A DNA stretch of 64,000 nt from Casuarina equisetifolia (Eukaryota > Streptophyta > Magnoliopsida > Fagales > Casuarinaceae), in NCBI GenBank assembly GCA_028551475.1, contig CM052355.1, positions 24,889,580 to 24,953,579 on the forward strand, read 5' to 3'. A model generated the notes under the pieces. It was not told the origin of the DNA. It made no database searches and saw only the letters and a list, made by a program, of their open reading frames with translations. The stretch's first letter is position 1; every line of letters starts with the position of its first letter. Shown piece by piece: positions 1 to 11,114 of this stretch. Made by a program: the position numbers and the translations under genes.

Positions 1-2200
1 CCTATAATTGTCATTATACTTAAGAGTGTAGTTGATTAAAAAGTCATATGTGGCTTACAAATTGTAGTAAAATCGTGTGACTAAAGATTATGTATTTGTG
101 ATTAAGCAGTGTGTAATTAATAGTTGTTGTGTTGAGCTTAACTATGCTAATTAGTGTTTGAAGTGGATTGTGAATTTCTATTCCATTAATAGAAATTGTG
201 GTATATAAAATATAAGAAGGGTAAACTCCCAAATTTTAGTAAAGTTTTCCATTACTAGTAAGATGATGGTCCTCCACATAAAGGCAACAAATTTCAATTG
301 GCTGTGGGGCAATGTAACTTTTGAAGTGCACATCAAACGCCTAAAGTTAAAGGATGACATTGTTGAAGACAAGAAATAAAGGTTTGAACATGGTAATCCA
401 AAAAGCTTCAAACTCTTGTCTCAATCCCTCTAGCACCCTAAAAGTTTTGGTTCAGTTAAATAAGGGCTATTAAGTAGAATTGGTTGATTAAGCTCTTAAA
501 TTTGTTAAGATAAATCAATAATGGCCTCCCTCCTTTTTGGAGGAAATGTATTTGCAAGAGAATGTCAAATTCTCTTATCTAGCTCGAACATGTGCCTAAG
601 GACCTCTTTAGAGAAGGTCCCTATGGTCCAAGACTTGACAAGGCAATCAATTTGACTACGTGATTCTTAGTCAGAATTTGCTATGCATCACCAATGGATA
701 GGAACTGGGATGGTGGCTTTGCCTTTCTAGTAACAATGCTAGTGACTTTTTGCTTTTCAAGTAGAGACTTGTTCTACATCACCTAAGGCAAGAAGCTACT
801 TTTAGTTAATTAGATGGTGACAAGTATGCTGGGTTGTTGGCAAGGTTTCCAGCCATGTCTAATTCTCTATGAGGCTGGTTTCAGTTCTCAAAGGCTTTGA
901 TACCAAATGAACTAGGTGAGTTATGGTTTCTCAAGGTAACGTTAGGTGACAGTGAGGTTGCAAGGTACTATTGGAGAAAAGTATGGCAAAAGAGAAATAA
1001 AACACGATGGCGCATAAAGGATTGTGCTTATACTATGTATTAAGTGCAAAAAAAAAAAAAAAAGGCTTAGAAGTATGTCCATTGGTTACATATTTATACA
1101 ATAAAGAAATAATAAACAATGTTGCACATTTGTATGTTATGTGTTTAATGCTTAGGTTCCAATAAGATTCCAGCATGGTATGAGGCGCTTTTGCAGTTCT
1201 GTAAGTAGAGTGGTGGTTGCTATTTAGTCATCAGGATTGACGCATCATCTCTTCCTTAATTTCTTGTCTTATGTTGACTGGAGCCAGTAGACTTAACCAC
1301 ATCACATGCTTCTTTGCATGGTGAGTTTCATGTCTGCATGGCTGACAGGGTACTACCCTTTCGATTTGTTTGATTGCAGCTTGGAGAGCTTCGACCCTGT
1401 TGTTGATCTCTTAGAACATGTTGTATTGACACGTTGAGCAATAAAATGCGACAACTTAGTGTCAAGAGCCTCTAGCGTTTCAACTGAACATCTATTTCGG
1501 GAGAGAAGAATTGGAAGCGAAGAAAGGAGGCAGACAAGATCAAATTCCATAATAAGTTTAAGTAAACTTTTTTTCTAATAAATGAGCCTAAATAATAATC
1601 TCAACTTAAATATTACATGAACTGAATCCATTTAAACTTGTATCAACTTGTTTTAAGCTCATCAGCAATACTTGCTCATATAATTTAAATAATAGAAGAA
1701 ATAAAATTTTAATATTATATATAAACTAATTAAAATAGGGAAATAAGACTGGATATTATTTGACCCTTATGAATAAATAAAAAATCCCTGTAATGCACAC
1801 TAGCTTTTATTTCTACAAAGCACGATAAACCAAGGCATCACATCTCTATCTTTTTTTTTTTTTTTTAAACCTCAGTTCTCAAAAAATTTAATTTGATTTC
1901 TTAATTTTGTAATTTCCTTTATTAAATATGGAATTTTAAATTATAACTTTCAATTGATTTTACTGATCTTTACAATGTGTTGAATTAAACAAACACTTCT
2001 TCACACTATTTTTTTTAACTTGTTAATCTTACTCCTTTATATTACAATTTAAAAGCAGACTGAAGAAATACCTAAAATTTTAGTAGATTAAAAACCTTCA
2101 AAGGTGATTTAATGTATATAAATTTTCCAAAATATTGGATATTTAGATTCTTTCTTTTTTTCCCCGAGATATGCAAGCAGAAGGAATGATCTAGAATTTA
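1..2200. other. Intergenic DNA with a possible retroelement remnant
   Basis: No convincing gene is visible. The stretch is AT-rich with short chance reading frames. At about 893-906 the minus strand reads TTTGGTATCAAAGCC, which resembles the initiator-methionine tRNA primer-binding site that follows a 5' LTR in plant Copia and some other LTR elements. Further into the same strand there is a short gag-leader-like open stretch starting near 853. I could not find matching LTRs, so this is at most a decayed fragment. There is an A run at about 1050-1065 and a T run near 1851-1866. Confidence 0.4.
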
Positions 2201-2235
2201 GCAGCCCTAAGGCGAGGCCGAAGCGTTGTCGCTTG

Positions 2236-2540
2236 ATGACGTGGCCGCTACCCACATCTGTGGTTGGAATTCAGTGTCACCAAGAGACAGAGCTCCCACC
2301 CACAAGATCTTTCGCTGCCACATGGCAAAACCACAACCTCGCTATCCCCAAAAATAATCGACACGGAAATCTACATCCAGTACGGCAACCAATAGGATGC
2401 GGCTGACGTGTAGATATCCTAATCCACAACATCTTCTCATTCCCGTTATAACCCGTCTTCCTTGCTTCGTAGTTGCATCCCACAACTTCTCGCTTGCAGG
2501 AAACAGCAGCACTCGGCCACTCAGAAGCATCGCATATACC
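2236..2540 (+). promoter_or_regulatory. Promoter and 5' UTR of the LHCB2-type gene
   Basis: The 300 bases before the start codon are richer in GC than their surroundings and hold elements known from light-regulated promoters. There is an ACGT core in GACGTGGC at 2238-2245 and a second in TGACGTGT at about 2404-2411. A CCAAT box lies at about 2389-2393 and a GATA core at about 2413. The pairing of CCAAT with GATA just downstream is a known feature of many Lhc promoters. A weak TATA-like TTATAA sits at about 2449, which would place transcription start near 2480 and give a leader of roughly 60 bases. These assignments are by eye. Confidence 0.5.
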
Positions 2541-3909
2541 ATGGCAACATCTGCCATCCAGCGGTCAGCATTCGCCGGCCAGACTGCCTTGAAGCAGTCC
2601 AATGAACTCCTCCGCAAGATCGGTGGCTTTGGCGGTGGCCGTGTGACCATGAGACGCACAGTGAAAAGTGCCCCACAGAGCATCTGGTAACAATTCTGGT
2701 TACTCTAAAGTCGTTTACATTGATCATCTGCTTTCGTATCTAAAACTTCATCCATAGTCGGTCATCAATATTAGAGTATATATAACACCAGCCGAATTGG
2801 CCCGAATTAGAAGCCAAATTTTCTGTTTAGTCCTGCAAATTCTATGCATGTTTTGTCCTGCTTTCTTCCCTTTGTTGGTCTTGCGCAACTTGCAAAGTTC
2901 ATAAATAGAAGACTAGCAGAATGCAATTGCCAGAAGTAATTATTTCATTCAAAATATATATTTAATCTCAATTCTTTGTTCTGCAAACTTGACTCGAGTG
3001 ATTTGAACATATATGATACATTCAGAGAGGTTAGCTAATTAATTCACTCAACAACCTCCATTAAAGTTGGCCATATTACTCTCAGTGAATCAGGATTATC
3101 TGGGTAGTGGGAGATTTGAAATTTTTTGGCCAGAGAGGAAAATAAACAACTAAATTTCAAGCCGGAAGAAACTCCTATAGACCTCTTTTAGTTCAGACCC
3201 TGGAAGTATATCAGTATGTGTGCAAATAGTATAACCTTTGGTTGATGTATGAAACAGGTATGGCCCAGACCGCCCTAAGTACTTGGGGCCGTTCTCCGAG
3301 CAAACCCCATCATACCTGACTGGTGAATTCCCTGGTGACTATGGGTGGGACACCGCCGGCTTGTCAGCAGACCCAGAGACATTTGCCCGGAACCGTGAGC
3401 TCGAGGTTATCCACTCCCGATGGGCCATGCTTGGGGCTCTGGGCTGTGTTTTCCCTGAGGTCCTCTCGAAGAATGGCGTCAAGTTCGGTGAGGCTGTTTG
3501 GTTCAAGGCTGGTGCTCAGATCTTCTCCGAGGGTGGCCTTGACTATCTGGGCAACCCTAACCTGATCCATGCTCAGAGCATCTTGGCTATCTGGGCTGTA
3601 CAAGTTGTACTCATGGGCTTTATCGAAGGGTACAGAGTTGGTGGAGGACCACTCGGCGAAGGACTCGACCCACTCTACCCTGGTGGTGCATTTGACCCAC
3701 TCGGATTGGCTGATGATCCAGAAGCATTTGCAGAGTTGAAGGTGAAGGAACTCAAAAACGGCCGGCTGGCCATGTTCTCCATGTTCGGTTTCTTCGTTCA
3801 GGCTATTGTCACTGGAAAGGGCCCTATTGAGAACCTCTTCGACCATGTTGCTGACCCTGTGGCCAACAATGCATGGGCTTACGCCACTAACTTTGTCCCT
3901 GGAAAATGA
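2541..3909 (+). CDS. LHCB2: Chlorophyll a/b-binding protein of LHCII type II (Lhcb2)
   Basis: Two exons, 2541-2686 and 3258-3909, with a GT..AG intron that splits the Trp49 codon; they join into 265 residues, the usual Lhcb2 length. The product is a thylakoid antenna protein that binds chlorophyll a, chlorophyll b and xanthophylls and forms LHCII trimers around photosystem II. Residues 1-37 look like a chloroplast transit peptide. The mature start is [10 protein letters not shown], whose Thr40 is the site the STN7 kinase phosphorylates in state transitions; this N-terminus separates Lhcb2 from Lhcb1 and Lhcb3. The trimerisation motif WYGPDR (49-54) is intact. Helix B ([14 protein letters not shown]) and helix C ([20 protein letters not shown]) carry the chlorophyll-binding Glu, Arg, His and Asn residues. 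The end, [13 protein letters not shown], is typical. The intron position matches known Lhcb2 genes. No defect is seen. Confidence 0.97.
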
Positions 3910-5017
3910 AGAATCTGAGCGGATAGATGTGGCTTCGGCTGTAACATTACCCAATCTTCTTGCCTCTGTTCTCGAGGTTCTCTTACTATTCCATCTGTAG
4001 CAATGTACTGGTGTAATGTTCTTGGTAAAAATTGCTTGTCTAGTTCATACTATTGTATCACCTAGAAGTTAAAGGTAAGTGCTCTTTTATGTTTCAACTA
4101 ATTGGATTTGTGTTTTGATCTACTCGCACATTTTCGAGTGTCAAAATTGAGACTAAGTAATCTCATATAATACCTAATCACCATTAAGTTAGGTGTTTAT
4201 TAACCATACAATACCTTTAAATTAAGCATTAGTAGAAAGAGGGTACAACATAGAAGTTAGGCCAAATTTGATCAGAATTTGTACCCTATTAGAAAGAAAA
4301 TTTTCTGAACCCTTTAGTTGAAACATGGTATAGTAGGAAGGAGCTAATGCGATCCAAGAATATTACTACAGACTTAAAGAACTAATTGCAGCAAGTTCCA
4401 AAAGAAAGAGGGTCCATATCAAAATCATCAAAGCTCAGAAAATATTCCTTCTAATCCTTGTCTTTGTTCTACAGGCCCCATGTCCTCAAATCCGGGCTCC
4501 CTTGAAAGGCAGAAAAAAACACACAAGTGAGGAGAAATCGAATAGAAAATAAATAATATCCCTCCAAAACCCACCATGATAGGTACCAGCCTCTCCAAAT
4601 CAAACAGACTTTTAAAAGACAAGGTCACACATGCTTACCTAACAATTTATTCTCCGTGTACAGCCTTCCAAACGCTACCCTCCATTTCGTTTTGGACTTT
4701 TTCTTCCACACTTTCCCCTCTTCAAAAAGTCCTTTTGCCTGTAGATCAACCAACCCAAGCCCCCCTAGACTAGCCTCCAAGCCTTTCTTCTTGGATTTTG
4801 TTATACAGTGGCTGATTCTCAATTATATTGCATCACGCCGAATCACGTTAGAAACATAAAGACGCATAAACGCATAAATTACTACGAAACAGAACATCAG
4901 CAACCTGGCTCCTATATATTCGCACACTCATGCATTGTAGCCCTTCAAAACCAATTTTAGCCATTACCCAATATAAAAGTCTTTCTCCTAATGCGTCGTC
5001 AAAGTGATGATCCCACC
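3910..5017. other. 3' UTR of LHCB2 and intergenic spacer
   Basis: The first 150 or so bases are the likely 3' UTR of the LHCB2 gene. The rest has no recognisable gene or repeat. Toward the right end there are TATA-like strings, TATATATT at about 4914 and ATATAAAAG at about 4972, which probably belong to the promoter of the small gene that follows. Confidence 0.6.
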
Positions 5018-5365
5018 ATGGCCAGCCCTTCCATTGCTCTTCTGCAAGAAAGGTTTAGACACTTGGAGAAAGTCAAGGAGAGAAGAGAGGAGAAAAAGCT
5101 TCTAAAACCCTCCACTGAGACCGAAATGATCGCGCCAACCACGTACTTTGAGCCTTCAAGGTTATCCTTCCAACCAGAAATGATCACTTCACATAGATCA
5201 ACTCCTCAAGATTCTCTCTCCCTTGGGTTTAACTTGCAGATAGAGCAATCTGATCTTCGAGCCACTAAGACGCACAACCTGACAAACTGGCCTGATGGTT
5301 CAGCCGCGGCGACCACTTCAAGAAGTTCTGAAAACCCGGACGTAGATACCTCCCTTCATCTGTAG
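5018..5365 (+). CDS. Small plant protein of unknown function
   Basis: Single-exon reading frame of 115 residues beginning MASPSIALLQERFRHLEKVK. I chose the ATG at 5018 because its context, CACCATGGCC, is close to the plant start consensus; an in-frame ATG nine codons upstream (4991) has a weaker context. TATA-like ATATAAAAG lies about 45 bases before it. Residues 5-30 form a charged, probably helical stretch rich in Arg, Lys, Glu and Leu (QERFRHLEKVKERREEKKLL). The remainder is polar, low in predicted structure, and rich in Ser and Thr. No signal peptide or membrane segment is visible. From memory, the SIALLQERFRQLQ-type N-terminus recurs in small uncharacterised plant proteins, but I could not verify this. 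No function is proposed. Confidence 0.6.
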   Translation: MASPSIALLQERFRHLEKVKERREEKKLLKPSTETEMIAPTTYFEPSRLSFQPEMITSHRSTPQDSLSLGFNLQIEQSDLRATKTHNLTNWPDGSAAATTSRSSENPDVDTSLHL

Positions 5366-7154
5366 ACAAATCTGTCCTTTTGTTTCTGGTTCTCTCTCTA
5401 TATCCATTAACTACTTTGATCATCTTTTACTTGTATGTAAGAATGGAAATACAATAACTCTGATCCTTATCTATGTACTCCTCATCCAATCCATTGTCAG
5501 CAATATGAGGCCATTAAGAAGGTGGAAGTGAGGGCCAAGGTATTGATGAAGAGATGTCAATAAATGGGCTGCCTTTTTTCTTCATCCAAAGCCTCTTTAC
5601 GCTCTTCATTTTTGGTCTTGCTTTTAGTTTGAACCTAATGATCAAGATTGCAGTGCCGTTGGTCCTGGAAATAAACAAACTTATATAGCAATTTATTAGA
5701 CAAGCCATTCAGATCCTGAAGTTCACAGGTACCCGCAGAAGGTATACATGTTGCTCTTTCAGATTTGTCCTATTGGTGCTTTGGTACAAACCACATCGGA
5801 GAAGAGCCACTCTTTTTTTTGTTTTCCTAACAATTCTTAACTATTTTTGCAGTAAGCAGTATGTTATTCTCGTCGTTTGAATTTTTTGATCAAAAAGTTC
5901 ATTAAGCTTCTCCCTATTTGACAACAAGAAAAGAAAAAATAGGATTAAGCCACCGTACAGTATAGGCTAGCAAGATGTTCGTTGATACATACACAGGCTA
6001 TTGCTGATTGTTAAGAGTTTACCAATTAGGATTAAATGAAAAATTAGTACTTGCATTTTACACTCTCTACAATAATCAACGTTTTGTTGGAAGGTAGAAC
6101 AGCCAATGCTGCAATCGATACTGTGAACAGCTCATGTAGGCCCCCGAGAAGTTGTCCCACCGCTGGTATACCATATAATCTCTCTAGTTGTCAATCAAAG
6201 ATTGTGATTAAATCAACATATCCAATTTCGAATTTCGAACTTTCCCAACTTCTGTATTTCTATAAATGCGTTCAATATACATGGAACTCTCGAATTTTGA
6301 CTGAAGAAAACAAACCTGCTTTAGTTACCTTCCTTCATTCCTTCCATTTTTTGCCGCTGCACTCAAAATCAGCTTCAATCCACGCTGTTTCATCAACCAA
6401 ACGAGCGCCTATCATCACCTTTTCTTCCTCCATTTTGCCCCTATTCTCGTTGCCCAAAACAGAGCAAAGCTACACCTTCTTTTGCCTTCCCTTCCGTGAG
6501 GGCTCCGCTCCCAATTTGCCCCTATTTATGCTGCCCAAAATAAAGGTTCGTTTTCTCCCTGCCCATTTTTTATTAATGTGTAAACATATGCTTATAATTA
6601 TCATTGCTTACAAAAGTTCCTACCCGATTTATTTTCTTATTATTATATGATGTCATTCCAGATTAATATTTGTACTTGAATCCTTCTACGTGCTTCGTAG
6701 TGCCTAAAACCAAAGTCTCCTTACCACCAAACATGCCCCAACACAAGCTTAACGGCTAATAGAAAATGGAGGCTTTGAAGCGAACACAAATATATGAGTT
6801 TTACAACAACTAGAAATGAAACAATATAAAACCATAATGGACAAAAAGTGGAATACTCGAGCCCTTGATTTGTCTCTATTTTTGGTTAATACGTGTTTTG
6901 CTTTGACGATGACAAGGAAAATTAGAAATATCTCTTTCAAATGGTGCACGAAATCTGTTTAATTGGATACTTGGTTTTGCTATACGAGAGTTGAAGTTGT
7001 GTTGATACATAATACTTGCAAACTTATTGCTCTCACTTGCCCAGAATTACCTATGGATTAGTGGAATGGACGCCAAGATACATTTTCTACTTGCATTTAA
7101 GAATGTATGATGCTCATATATGTCAAGGTTATTGGCTATTTGATGTTCAAGCTA
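5366..7154. other. Intergenic DNA, no supported gene
   Basis: A 199-codon open frame at 6051-6650 is the longest here. Its composition is that of AT-rich non-coding DNA, it resembles no family I know, and I do not call it a gene. Inside it two related 27-base blocks of the form TTGCCCCTATT..TGCCCAAAA occur at about 6434-6460 and 6515-6541. A stretch of 3' UTR for the small upstream gene is expected after 5366. Nothing else stands out. Confidence 0.5.
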
Positions 7155-7473
7155 TGTCATAGATCGCAGCGGAAGAAAGACAACAAACAAAAAGAATAAC
7201 AAAACGTGTAAACTGAAGACAGCACTACACATGAAGGAGAGGGAAACAAGAAGCCTCACTCGGGAATGCCGCACGAAGGCTTATTTTTGCTTATTCCAAA
7301 CTGTATTAGAAGTACACGGTAAAACCTATTCAATTTATCTAAGCAATGAACAAAAAATAGTTAAAATAACTATACAATAAAAGTAACATCGTAAACACTA
7401 GATACAAATAGAGATAAATAATACAAGTGGAAATGGATGGTTTGTGCCATTTGCTCAAATAAAATATCCAATA
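7155..7473 (-). repeat. 3' LTR of the outermost Copia element
   Basis: About 319 bases that match 22439-22749 along their whole length, in the same orientation, with conserved blocks such as AACAAGAAGCCTCACT and ATACAAGTGGAAATG. On the + strand both copies begin TGT(C/T)ATAG. It is the 3' LTR because the RNase H end of a Copia polyprotein lies immediately to its right on the minus strand. The two LTRs are strongly diverged by eye, so the insertion is old. Confidence 0.75.
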
Positions 7474-8560
7474 CTTCTTTCAAGCAAGAGATTTATACAA
7501 ATTAAAGGCTCCAAACTTGAACAATAAGTATCGATGTTGCTTGTTGCCTAAGGCCTTCATTAATAGGTGTACAAAATGCTTGGTGGTCTAGATATATAAT
7601 ATGTATATCAACCCTTTTTGCAATTTCTCATAGATAAAATGGTAATCAATTTCAACATGTTTAGTCCTTTCACAACAAATCAACTTCACTGCTATATGTT
7701 TCATTGCCCCATTGTTACAATGTAGAAATAAGCTTATTCTTGAACAACCCAAATGACCTACAAAATCCTACAAGTTATTGAAACCATCATTAGGCATTTA
7801 AATTAATCAAAAGATCACAATAGGCTTTTCTTGTTCTTCTATGATATTGATAAGTCTCTTAAGCTTCATGGAATATTTAGAAGTTGACGTTTCCACGTAG
7901 GACAAGATTAATAGTCAAAATAATGAAAGATGGTCAATGCGAGTCCTTAAAAGTAATGAGAATTGCAATTCAAGTCTTAGGTAACACTTGAGATAAATTT
8001 TAAAATTACATCAACTAATGATTATTTTAGGACAAGCATGAACTAACACATCATGGTTAGGTGTATCAATAACCAATATAGAGCCAGATCATTAACGGGT
8101 GAGTCTTGTTTATCATCAACCACAAGATCAAACTCTATATAGACTTGGCGCTTGGTAAGCTTGTCCCAAAAATAAGTTCTAGCACATACTTCTACTAAGA
8201 TGAAACCCATTTGATGATCGGCCAATCTCAACACTAAAAGAAGTAATTAGGTTAACCCAAGTCCTTCATAGAAAGCTAGAATGAAGTTGTAGACCCAAAT
8301 TTGACATTGCAACAAATTGTTATATGTGATTAAAATATTATTGACATAAATAAGTAAAACAACAAAAACTACTATCATTCTCCTTGTGAATAACATGTGA
8401 TCATTTATGGTCTAATCAAATCCTATTATAGGAAAGACCTCTATAAGCTTTGCATGCCAATATACAAGACCTACTTTAGACCATAATGGAATTTTTGTAG
8501 TCAACAAATAATATTCTCCTTTTGGTGAGGCTCAAAGTAGGATAAAGTTTATTATGGTCT
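7474..8560 (-). mobile_element. Copia reverse transcriptase and RNase H remnant
   Basis: Minus-strand fossil of the last part of a Ty1/Copia polyprotein. Recognisable landmarks are the reverse transcriptase region with a degraded form of the YVDD catalytic box (about 8330-8420) and the RNase H end with the hallmark TKHVEIDYHFI followed by a TKH..KAL block (about 7540-7690). It is followed on the minus strand by the LTR at 7155-7473. It is broken by many changes and cannot encode a working enzyme. Confidence 0.8.
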
Positions 8561-8659
8561 ATATGAGTGACAAGAATGAGATTTATTAGGCAAAGCAATA
8601 TAAGTTAGAGATGCACATAGATAATAGAAATCTAGAATGGCTACATCTTAAGTAATATG

Positions 8660-9945
8660 ATCACTTTTGCTTAGGCTTTTGGCATAGTGGATAGTTTACC
8701 AAAAGAAAACACGCTTTCCTCATGTGGCCTAACTTTTTGCAATGGCTACAAAAAGGCCTTTGCCCAGATAGGCCATGGTTAGTAGGTTGAGAACTAAGCC
8801 TATATGACCTATTATGTGGGCTAAGCCCACTTGGCCTCGCATGTGAATTAGGCTCACAACCCAAGTCTTATGGCTAGCTCGATGGGGGATCTACTAGCCC
8901 ATGTCAAGGGGGTAATGCACAATTCATCTAAAAGGCCTAAACATCATTAGTAAGAAGGAGGCATTCATCAATGGGTGAGCATTGGTGTAAGTCTTGCTTG
9001 GCCAATACAAACATGTATTCTAGAAAGGGAATATTATAACACAATAGCACCATGGTTCCTAAATGGTGGAATTTTTCTAGTAGCCTAAGCAAAAACTTCA
9101 TGGCTTGATCTTCCTACTTACAAGATTGAAGCCAATCATTGATTTTGCAAGTGTTATGGCCACATTGATAGTGAATTAAAGCCTAGTCAATGCAGAATTT
9201 GCCTTGAAGATTTTTCAAGCGAATATAAAATCTAGTCAAGTTCAACCTAAAAGCTTAAGGAAACAATTTTAACTCTTCAATGGCATGTTTTAGGTCAAAT
9301 GTTTTAGTTATGTAATCATATCGAAACTCCCTTTAAAAATGTTCCAAATTTTAATTGTTGTAAGAAGATGGGAACCATATGTTTTAGGGATGGATTTATT
9401 GAATGAACAAGCCAAGTCTTCACCACTGCCTAATATTGAGCCCATTTTTAGGCATCTTCACCTTTACCAACCAAATGCATCAAGGTGCTAATAAGGAAGT
9501 CCAATTTATTTCGAGCAAGGAAAACAATCCATAATTGCTCACTCTAGATGCCCCAATTGGCTTTACTAATGAGCTTTTTTGAAATGATGCTCAAAAGTTG
9601 AAGATTGGTGGCAATCAAGGCATATAGGTTGCATGGTGTGGGAGGAATGACAATGAAGGGGTTTAATAGAGCCACCATCAATGGTGGCAGCTAAGGTTAG
9701 AAGGGCATTCTTAGGGTTTCAAAAGTAGGGTGGCTAAGGTTGTTTTGGGAGAGACAATTGCAGTCAAGGTAATTTTGAGAAAGATCCCATTAGTGGAAAG
9801 GGGATAAAAAAGTAATTTTACGAGATTAAAAAAATAATAATAATAATAAATAGCACAATTCACACCTTTAAAACTCGTAATTGAAGGCTTAAAAAGATTT
9901 TTGCAAAAGCAACTAGGTCTCAAGGAAAGGAAAGCTTTGATACTA
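8660..9945 (-). mobile_element. Copia gag remnant with leader and primer-binding site
   Basis: Minus-strand fossil of a Copia gag. A CCHC zinc knuckle (CSHCKKLGHMRKAC, CX2CX4HX4C) lies at about 8700-8760. Farther right, a block near 8990-9120 resembles the conserved gag segment 'DQ.MKFL..L....' of plant Copia elements. At about 9938-9950 the sequence complementary to the initiator-Met tRNA end (GTATCAAAGC on the minus strand) marks the end of a 5' LTR. Integrase is absent between this gag and the reverse transcriptase to the left. Whether the two belong to one element is not settled, because their LTRs look different. Confidence 0.7.
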
Positions 9946-9949
9946 CGTA

Positions 9950-10173
9950 AGAAAAAGGAATAATGAGAAAAGCTTATGAGCGAATCAATTAGTTCTATAT
10001 TCTAATGTATTGAAATTATACAACATTGTGTCCATACTTATAAACCAAAAACTTCCATTTAACAAGGATCCACAATTCTAAGATGAAACTTAATGGACTA
10101 AGAAGGCTCATTTCTTATGCTCCATTTACCTTTGAGGAGTCCAAAAATCCAAGCTTGTTTTAGGTCTTAGAAA
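9950..10173 (-). repeat. Part of a 5' LTR, cut by the next insertion
   Basis: The stretch that follows the primer-binding site at about 9945 should be the end of a minus-strand 5' LTR. A TATA-like TTTATAAGT on the minus strand near 10040 fits an LTR promoter. At 10174 the sequence passes into the LTR of the level-2 element, so the rest of this LTR may continue beyond 21942. No partner LTR was found. Confidence 0.45.
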
Positions 10174-10552
10174 TGTTAGGACTTATGCCTTACATAAACC
10201 ACAATTAAGGAATGCAAGAACCCTAAGTAAAGGAATGCCATGTACTATTCAACTCAATCTTATCCCAAAACATGTAACAATTTAAAGCACCACAATAATT
10301 TCAATCCATATTACAATGATAATTAAGCCATAAGAAAACACTATGAAATTATGACTTTACTAATGAGCTATCCCTATGAAATCAATAAAAAGACTAAGGA
10401 TAAGACTAAGGAGACTACTAAGTAAGGCTTTCTCTAATGGTGTGTCTTTTTTCAAAAGTTGAAAATGCTTTATATAAATCCTTAGCTTATTGCCCTAGGT
10501 TATTTGAGTGGACCTCTCCCTATTTAATATCACACCAAGTTGGATCCTAACA
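10174..10552 (-). repeat. 3' LTR of the level-2 element
   Basis: About 379 bases starting TGTTAGGA and ending TCCTAACA, the perfect 8-base inverted ends typical of an LTR. It matches 21555-21942 in the same orientation. On the minus strand a TATATAAAG promoter box is present at about 10468-10478. Directly to its right (10560-10580) the minus strand shows a polypurine tract, GGGAAAAGGGGGG, as expected in front of a 3' LTR. Confidence 0.85.
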
Positions 10553-10769
10553 ATCACACTGCACCCCCCTTTTCCCTGACCCATTCATCAAATAACTCTT
10601 GTTATTAAGGATTAACTTTAGGCAAACCAAGTCTTAACAATCCTCACCCTATCATATAACCCTTGTCCTCAAAGGTTAATAGTTTTTCTTTTTTTCTTTT
10701 TTCTTTTTTCTTAAGTCATTGTTGTTTAATGCTTGAGATGGTGGTCGAAGAAATTCTAATGGTTGCCCT

Positions 10770-11114
10770 ATTATGTATTTGCAATGTATAGTGAAAACAA
10801 GAACATTATAGTCATTCCACTATATAGAAAGTAGAATGATGGTTGTTCATTTGGATTAACACACCATGCATGTGTATAGTGTATAGAAAAAGTATGAAAG
10901 TGAGCTATTATGTGAGTTGTATGTGCACTTATTGTGAATGACAGTGAAGTTTGAGAAAACTTGTTTGTTTTGTTTTGTAAGTCATTGGAAAAGAGAAAGA
11001 GTTGCCCCTAAAAGTGGAAGTAGGGTATCTTTTGGGCCTAAACCACTTTACATACTTATGTTAGTATGTTTATATTGGTTAATGTTGATCCATGGTCCCT
11101 TAGAATCCTTATAA
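10770..11114 (+). repeat. 5' LTR of the level-3 Copia element
   Basis: About 345 bases matching the 3' LTR at 20535-20986, with shared blocks such as GTTAATGTTGATCCATGG and CCTAAACCA. It is followed at once by the primer-binding site (about 11115-11126). By eye roughly one base in seven differs between the two LTRs. A third, left-truncated copy of the LTR lies at 15599-15735. Confidence 0.85.

Noticed and set aside
3364-3954. 196-codon minus-strand open frame opposite LHCB2 exon 2
   Set aside because: It is the shadow of a strongly codon-biased gene. Its protein resembles nothing, and Lhcb exons often leave the reverse strand open.
6051-6650. 199-codon plus-strand open frame
   Set aside because: Its composition is that of AT-rich non-coding DNA with Ser, Ile, Leu and Phe dominant; no domain, no promoter and no splice context.
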